Positions 60,355 to 64,000 of a stretch of DNA of 64,000 nt are shown one piece after another; position 1 is the stretch's first letter, and the number at the start of each line of letters is the position of its first letter. Location of the stretch: the NCBI GenBank assembly GCA_937891015.1, contig CALAPY010000072.1, positions 68,845 through 132,844 of the forward strand, in the 5' to 3' direction. The position numbers and the translations under genes are program-made. The stretch is from UBA2108 sp002713215. Lineage in GTDB: Bacteria > Bacteroidota > Bacteroidia > Flavobacteriales_G > Salibacteraceae. The notes under the pieces were generated by a model, which did no database searches, was not told the origin of the DNA, and saw only the letters and a program-made list of their open reading frames with translations.

Positions 60355-62265
60355 GTGAATTTTTTCCGGCTTAACCCATTCTCACGCATCCTTTTCCCTT
60401 TTATAGTCGGCATTGTTGTGTCACATTTTTATTCATTCTCTTCAACGCTTTTTTTGTGGATTCCTGGCATTGGTATTATTCTTACTACCACCTTTTATTT
60501 TCTATGCCTAAAACTGCGAGGTTCTTGGTATCGGGTAACATTTGGAATATTGATTTCAGTACTATTCTGTTTTCTTGGAACAATCAATTTTCAGAAAACA
60601 AAAGAATCTGACGATTTAAAAAAAGGGTATGTGAAGGCCTGTAAAGAAACACAAAATAGGATTCTTCGTGTTAAGACTTCACCGGTTCTAATCAATAGCA
60701 GCTACCGGTCGGAGGTAGAATGGATCATTCAAGGACAGGAACCAATAGGTGGAGTAGTTTATTTCAAAAATGCGGTTCAACTTCCTATACCGGGAAACTT
60801 AATTGGGACCAATGATCGGATTAGACCTTTTACGAAACCAACCAATCCAGGGCAATTCGATTACGCAAATTATGCTCATTCAAACGATTGGTATTTTTCG
60901 ACCTACATCAACCATTGGGTAAGGGTAGAAGCCGATGATACTCCATCAATAACTAAGTACTTTATAGGTGTAAGGGAAAAATTGCTAAGTATTTTATCCT
61001 TGTATATTCATGGGGAGGAATATGCCGTTAGCTCCGCGTTGGTATTTGGAGATAAATCCAGTTTAAGTCCTGAGCTTAAGAAAGCTTATGGCGGGGCAGG
61101 AGCAATGCACGTTTTGGCGGTAAGCGGATTGCACGTAGGATTAGTCTATTTGTTTTTAAGGTATTTGTTTGGATTTATGGATAAGTCCCAGCGATCGAAG
61201 ACCTTTAAAACCTTACTAATTATAGCACTCATATTTGTTTATGCCGGTTTAACTGGGTTTTCACCTTCGGTAACCCGAGCCGCCATTATGTTTTCGTTAA
61301 TTGCGATTGGAGGAGTATTAAAGAGAAGTTCAAGTATTTACAACATCATATTTGTCTCGGCTTTTGGAATGTTACTGTTCGACCCAAGGCTCCTGTTTAG
61401 CGTGTCATTTCAGTTAAGCTATATAGCTGTAATAGGTATTGTATACCTGTATCCCAAGTTATTTTTATTGTGGAACCCCAAAACGTGGATAGGATATAAT
61501 CTTTGGTCTTTAATCTGTCTTTCTCTTTCGGCACAGCTCAGCACCTTTCCATTAGCACTTTATTATTTTGAGTTGTTTCCAACCTGGTTTTTGATAACCA
61601 ATATTGTAGTTGTTCCCAGTGCTATGATTGAGCTGGGCGGAGGATTTCTGCTTATAGTGGCTCATTTCATTCATTTGGGCGATTGGGTTGGTTACCTATA
61701 CGGTGGATTTATTTGGACAATTAATCAGTTAGTAATTTATATCGATCAATTACCACCCGGGCCAATAAATGCAGGATTGACTGGGCTTCAGCTTCCCCTG
61801 GTTTATTTATACCTTATAACTAGCTTTTTACTGTTGGAGTATCCTAAAAAACAACTTCTTTGGTTTTCGCTGTCGCTTCTTCTTTTGCTTGTTGGTTCTG
61901 TAGCTATCATTGAAATTGAAACTCAGCAACAAAAGGGTATTATCATCTATGATTCTAAGAATCTTATGGTTGAAGTTTATTCGGGGAGAAAAGCGGTAGT
62001 GTATGCGGATACAACTTCAACCGGGTTTGCAAAAAATTGCGAATACTTGTTAAATGCGTCATTTCAACATAGAAAGATTGATGTAGTTAATGTTAGATGC
62101 ATATATTTTGATTCGTTGGCCAATGTAAATTTCAACTACAAGGACCAGAAACTACGGATTTTGAATGGGAATGAGGAACTGGCTAATTCGGCAATAAACT
62201 CTACCAATGATAATTATTGGTATTTAAAAGGTCAGGGATTTTATCATTTACCCATTGCCAATTGA
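60355..62265 (+). CDS. ComEC/Rec2-family competence-like membrane protein
   Basis: 636 residues from GTG 60355. ComEC forms the inner-membrane channel for DNA uptake. Visible parts: N-terminal membrane helices, an OB-like soluble segment (DUF4131-like; RPFTKPTNPGQFDYANYAH), then the Competence domain with AGAMHVLAVSGLHVGLVYLF, TGFSPSVTRAAIMF and about 8 membrane helices. The C-terminal part is short and lacks the metallo-beta-lactamase domain of full-length ComEC, as is common in Bacteroidota. Only 5 nt separate a degenerate -7 box (TATAATTTG) from the GTG. Confidence 0.88.
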   Translation: MNFFRLNPFSRILFPFIVGIVVSHFYSFSSTLFLWIPGIGIILTTTFYFLCLKLRGSWYRVTFGILISVLFCFLGTINFQKTKESDDLKKGYVKACKETQNRILRVKTSPVLINSSYRSEVEWIIQGQEPIGGVVYFKNAVQLPIPGNLIGTNDRIRPFTKPTNPGQFDYANYAHSNDWYFSTYINHWVRVEADDTPSITKYFIGVREKLLSILSLYIHGEEYAVSSALVFGDKSSLSPELKKAYGGAGAMHVLAVSGLHVGLVYLFLRYLFGFMDKSQRSKTFKTLLIIALIFVYAGLTGFSPSVTRAAIMFSLIAIGGVLKRSSSIYNIIFVSAFGMLLFDPRLLFSVSFQLSYIAVIGIVYLYPKLFLLWNPKTWIGYNLWSLICLSLSAQLSTFPLALYYFELFPTWFLITNIVVVPSAMIELGGGFLLIVAHFIHLGDWVGYLYGGFIWTINQLVIYIDQLPPGPINAGLTGLQLPLVYLYLITSFLLLEYPKKQLLWFSLSLLLLLVGSVAIIEIETQQQKGIIIYDSKNLMVEVYSGRKAVVYADTTSTGFAKNCEYLLNASFQHRKIDVVNVRCIYFDSLANVNFNYKDQKLRILNGNEELANSAINSTNDNYWYLKGQGFYHLPIAN

Positions 62266-62280
62266 ACCGATCGCACTAAT

Positions 62281-62790
62281 CTAATTACAATAAGTTAACG
62301 TGGCCTTGCCGTTTACTGAATTTTCAGAATCGGCCGAAACATTCATTTTTATTTCCAGAATTCCCTTTGAAGTGTCAGCCGTTACTATTTCGTAGGATCC
62401 TTGAGTGGCTATGTTGTTTATTCCCTCTTTTTCGGAGTAAAGGGTAACGGTTCTGGCACCAGAAGGGTTATTAAAATCAAGGTTGAGTTCATACCTTCCC
62501 GGGGTGATGGGGCAGGTAAACAAGATCTTATCCCATTTTTTTAAACCTGAAGAACAAAGGCTGGAATCACGCTGAGGGTACATGGTAACGCTGTATCCAT
62601 ATTCTGAATCTGAAATTTTTCGCATAGAAAACTTTCCGGAAACGTATTCCCACAAAACACCTTCAATTTTTCCCTGTAAGTTTTGGTCATTATACTCGGG
62701 AGTATTCGTACTTGTATCGGTTGTTTCTTCATCTTTTTTACAGCCAAAGACAGCTGCAACGATTAATAGTAATGCGATTGTTTTTTTCAT
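62281..62790 (-). CDS. Hypothetical lipoprotein
   Basis: 169 residues from ATG 62790 (MKKTIALLLIVAAVFGC, a textbook lipoprotein signal). The mature part is polar at first (KKDEETTDTSTNTPEYND), then beta-rich, with GYSVTMYPQRDSSLCSSG, ITPGRYELNLDF and NGKATLTYC. Cys residues near the middle and at the end could form a disulfide. No family recognised. A longer frame to 62811 adds MVVNRNT and is not preferred. A -7 box lies 62 nt upstream. A perfect hairpin (GTAGTTAA TT TTAACTAC, 62822-62839) stands in its leader. Confidence 0.65.
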   Translation of the reverse strand: MKKTIALLLIVAAVFGCKKDEETTDTSTNTPEYNDQNLQGKIEGVLWEYVSGKFSMRKISDSEYGYSVTMYPQRDSSLCSSGLKKWDKILFTCPITPGRYELNLDFNNPSGARTVTLYSEKEGINNIATQGSYEIVTADTSKGILEIKMNVSADSENSVNGKATLTYCN

Positions 62791-62852
62791 TGTGTTTCTG
62801 TTTACTACCAATATCTGGTATGTAGTTAATTTTAACTACTTACAATTGGGCG

Positions 62853-62860
62853 CAAATTTA
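62853..62860 (-). promoter_or_regulatory. -7 promoter element (TAAATTTG)
   Basis: Exact TAnnTTTG match on the minus strand, 62 nt before ATG 62790 and just after the uvrA stop. Gives the lipoprotein a long leader that includes the hairpin at 62822-62839. Confidence 0.45.
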
Positions 62861-62862
62861 GT

Positions 62863-64000
62863 TTATAGTTTCTCCTTTAAGAATTGGCCGGTAAAGGACT
62901 TCTTACATTTAGTTAAATCCTCTGGAGTTCCCACAAATACCAGATCACCCCCTTCTTCACCTCCCTCGGGGCCTAGGTCTATAACCCAATCAGCACACTT
63001 TATCACATCCTGATTGTGTTCCACAATAATAATAGAATGACCAAGTGCAAGTAGATCATCAAAAGCTTTTAAGAGCTTTTTAATATCATGAAAATGCAAA
63101 CCGGTTGTTGGTTCATCAAAAATGAATAGGGTTTTATCTACAGACATGGTGGCATGTCCTTGAATGAGAAAGGAAGCCAGCTTAATTCGCTGGGCTTCTC
63201 CACCACTAAGGGTGTTGGAAGATTGTCCCAAAGAAACATAACCCAATCCTACATCCTGAAGGGGTTGTAGTTTTTTTGAAATTTTCTTAGCCAATCGGTT
63301 ATCATCTTTGTCAAAAAAGAGAAGAGCATCGTCAATGGTCATTTCCAGCAACTGGAAAATAGAAACACCACGGTATTTAACTTCCAAAACTTCTTCTGTA
63401 AACCGCATTCCATCACAGGTGTCACAGGTAAGTTTTATGTCTGGCATAAACTGCATTTCCACGGTTATTTTACCCTCACCCTTGCAGGTTTCGCAGCGTC
63501 CTCCTTCAACATTAAATGAAAAGAAAGAAGGTTTATATCCTCTCATTTTACTCAATTCCTGGGTTGCGTATAACGACCGAATGTCGTCGTAGGCCTTTAC
63601 ATAGGTAACAGGATTTGATCTGGAACTTTTTCCAATTGGGTTTTGGTTTACATATTCGACATTACCAATAGCCTTTGTATCTCCTTCAAGCCCACCAAAT
63701 CTTCCGGTTGGTTGAGCAAATCCTCCATGAAGCTTTTTTAGAGCAGGGTAGAGGATGGAATTAACAAGCGAACTTTTTCCCGAACCGCTTACACCACTGA
63801 TCACACATAAGCACTCCAACGGAAACTCAACATCCATATTCTTAAGGTTGTTTTCAGCTGCATTTTTTACCAAAACTGATTTTTTCCACTTCCTCCTGGT
63901 TTTTGGTATGGCAATTTCATCACGACCCGTCAGGTATTTGGCGGTTAATGAAACCTGTTCATCGTGCAAATCATCTATTCCTCCCTGAAAAACCAATTCA
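62863..64000 (-). CDS. uvrA: Excinuclease ABC subunit A, C-terminal part (5' end outside window)
   Basis: About 378 codons are in the window; the frame is open at the right edge (GAA codon before the first TTG), so the N-terminal part lies beyond it. UvrA is the damage-recognising ATPase of nucleotide excision repair. Visible: Walker A of the second ATPase (VSGSGKSSLVNSILYPAL), the zinc finger CETCKGEGKITVEM ... CDTCDGMRF, signature NTLSGGEAQRIKLAS, Walker B LFIFDEPTTGLHFHD and the VEHNQDVIKCADWVIDLGPEGG terminus. All landmarks are intact. Confidence 0.95.
   Translation of the reverse strand, partial: ELVFQGGIDDLHDEQVSLTAKYLTGRDEIAIPKTRRKWKKSVLVKNAAENNLKNMDVEFPLECLCVISGVSGSGKSSLVNSILYPALKKLHGGFAQPTGRFGGLEGDTKAIGNVEYVNQNPIGKSSRSNPVTYVKAYDDIRSLYATQELSKMRGYKPSFFSFNVEGGRCETCKGEGKITVEMQFMPDIKLTCDTCDGMRFTEEVLEVKYRGVSIFQLLEMTIDDALLFFDKDDNRLAKKISKKLQPLQDVGLGYVSLGQSSNTLSGGEAQRIKLASFLIQGHATMSVDKTLFIFDEPTTGLHFHDIKKLLKAFDDLLALGHSIIIVEHNQDVIKCADWVIDLGPEGGEEGGDLVFVGTPEDLTKCKKSFTGQFLKEKL

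Noticed and set aside
62822..62839. Hairpin GTAGTTAA TT TTAACTAC as uvrA terminator
   Set aside because: There is no T-tract on the minus strand; it lies within the lipoprotein leader.

Overview
The window comes from a chromosome of a member of the Bacteroidota, most likely a Flavobacteriia-type bacterium. The signs are: four complete secreted proteins with type A C-terminal sorting domains of the type IX secretion system (T9SS), a TonB-dependent receptor with an N-terminal carboxypeptidase-regulatory-like domain, an S46 dipeptidyl-peptidase, GEVED and VPS10/BNR-type exoproteins, and about seventeen genes preceded by the phylum-specific -7 promoter element TAnnTTTG. Base composition looks uniform and AT-rich. 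I see no rRNA, tRNA, CRISPR array, prophage or insertion sequence. Coding is dense and mostly housekeeping or envelope related.

Layout. 0-8 kb: end of a LamG exoprotein, a zinc-ribbon-like protein, a secreted PqqB-like metallo-hydrolase, fdhD, a 5'-nucleotidase lipoprotein, and an M23 peptidase. 8-12.3 kb: a small coiled-coil gene, zapA, a 6S-RNA-like structure, rny, and two nucleotide-sugar enzymes (a WbpP-type 4-epimerase and a Gfo/Idh/MocA dehydrogenase). 12.3-14.9 kb: truA and an MsbA-like ABC exporter, overlapping by ATGA. 15-21 kb: two divergent T9SS cargo genes. 21-23.2 kb: a U32 peptidase-family gene, a ferredoxin, and a lipoprotein with a Kunitz (BPTI-like) domain.

23.2-29 kb is the least conserved part. 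Intact rsgA and a deiminase lipoprotein sit among decayed genes: a beta-propeller gene with a frameshift and probably a nonsense mutation, a lipoprotein gene broken in several frames, a truncated lipoprotein fragment, and a small glycine-rich ORF whose ATG has become ATA. An imperfect repeat of about 150 bp lies at 28.7 kb and recurs inverted at 60.1 kb.

29-46 kb: an S46 peptidase, a pyrG-yidC-DUF6438-hotdog thioesterase operon, a TonB-dependent receptor, and a four-gene operon (lipoprotein with a likely ATT start, outer-membrane barrel, flippase, TPR histidine kinase). 46-59 kb: queE, a PorE-like OmpA protein and a cluster of polytopic GT-C-type glycosyltransferases with one GT2 enzyme and a methyltransferase, which looks like a glycan assembly locus. 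59-64 kb: an ACR3 arsenite exporter, a ComEC-like protein, a lipoprotein and the 3' part of uvrA.

Promoter matches were used to choose starts. Several apparent long ORFs begin inside the -7 box, so their true starts lie downstream. Four genes have start codons exactly 5 nt after the box and may be translated from leaderless or nearly leaderless mRNAs. I did not find an obviously new multi-gene system. The strongest oddities are the bacterial Kunitz lipoprotein with Glu at P1, the decayed-gene cluster, the candidate AUU start, the leaderless set and the dispersed repeat.
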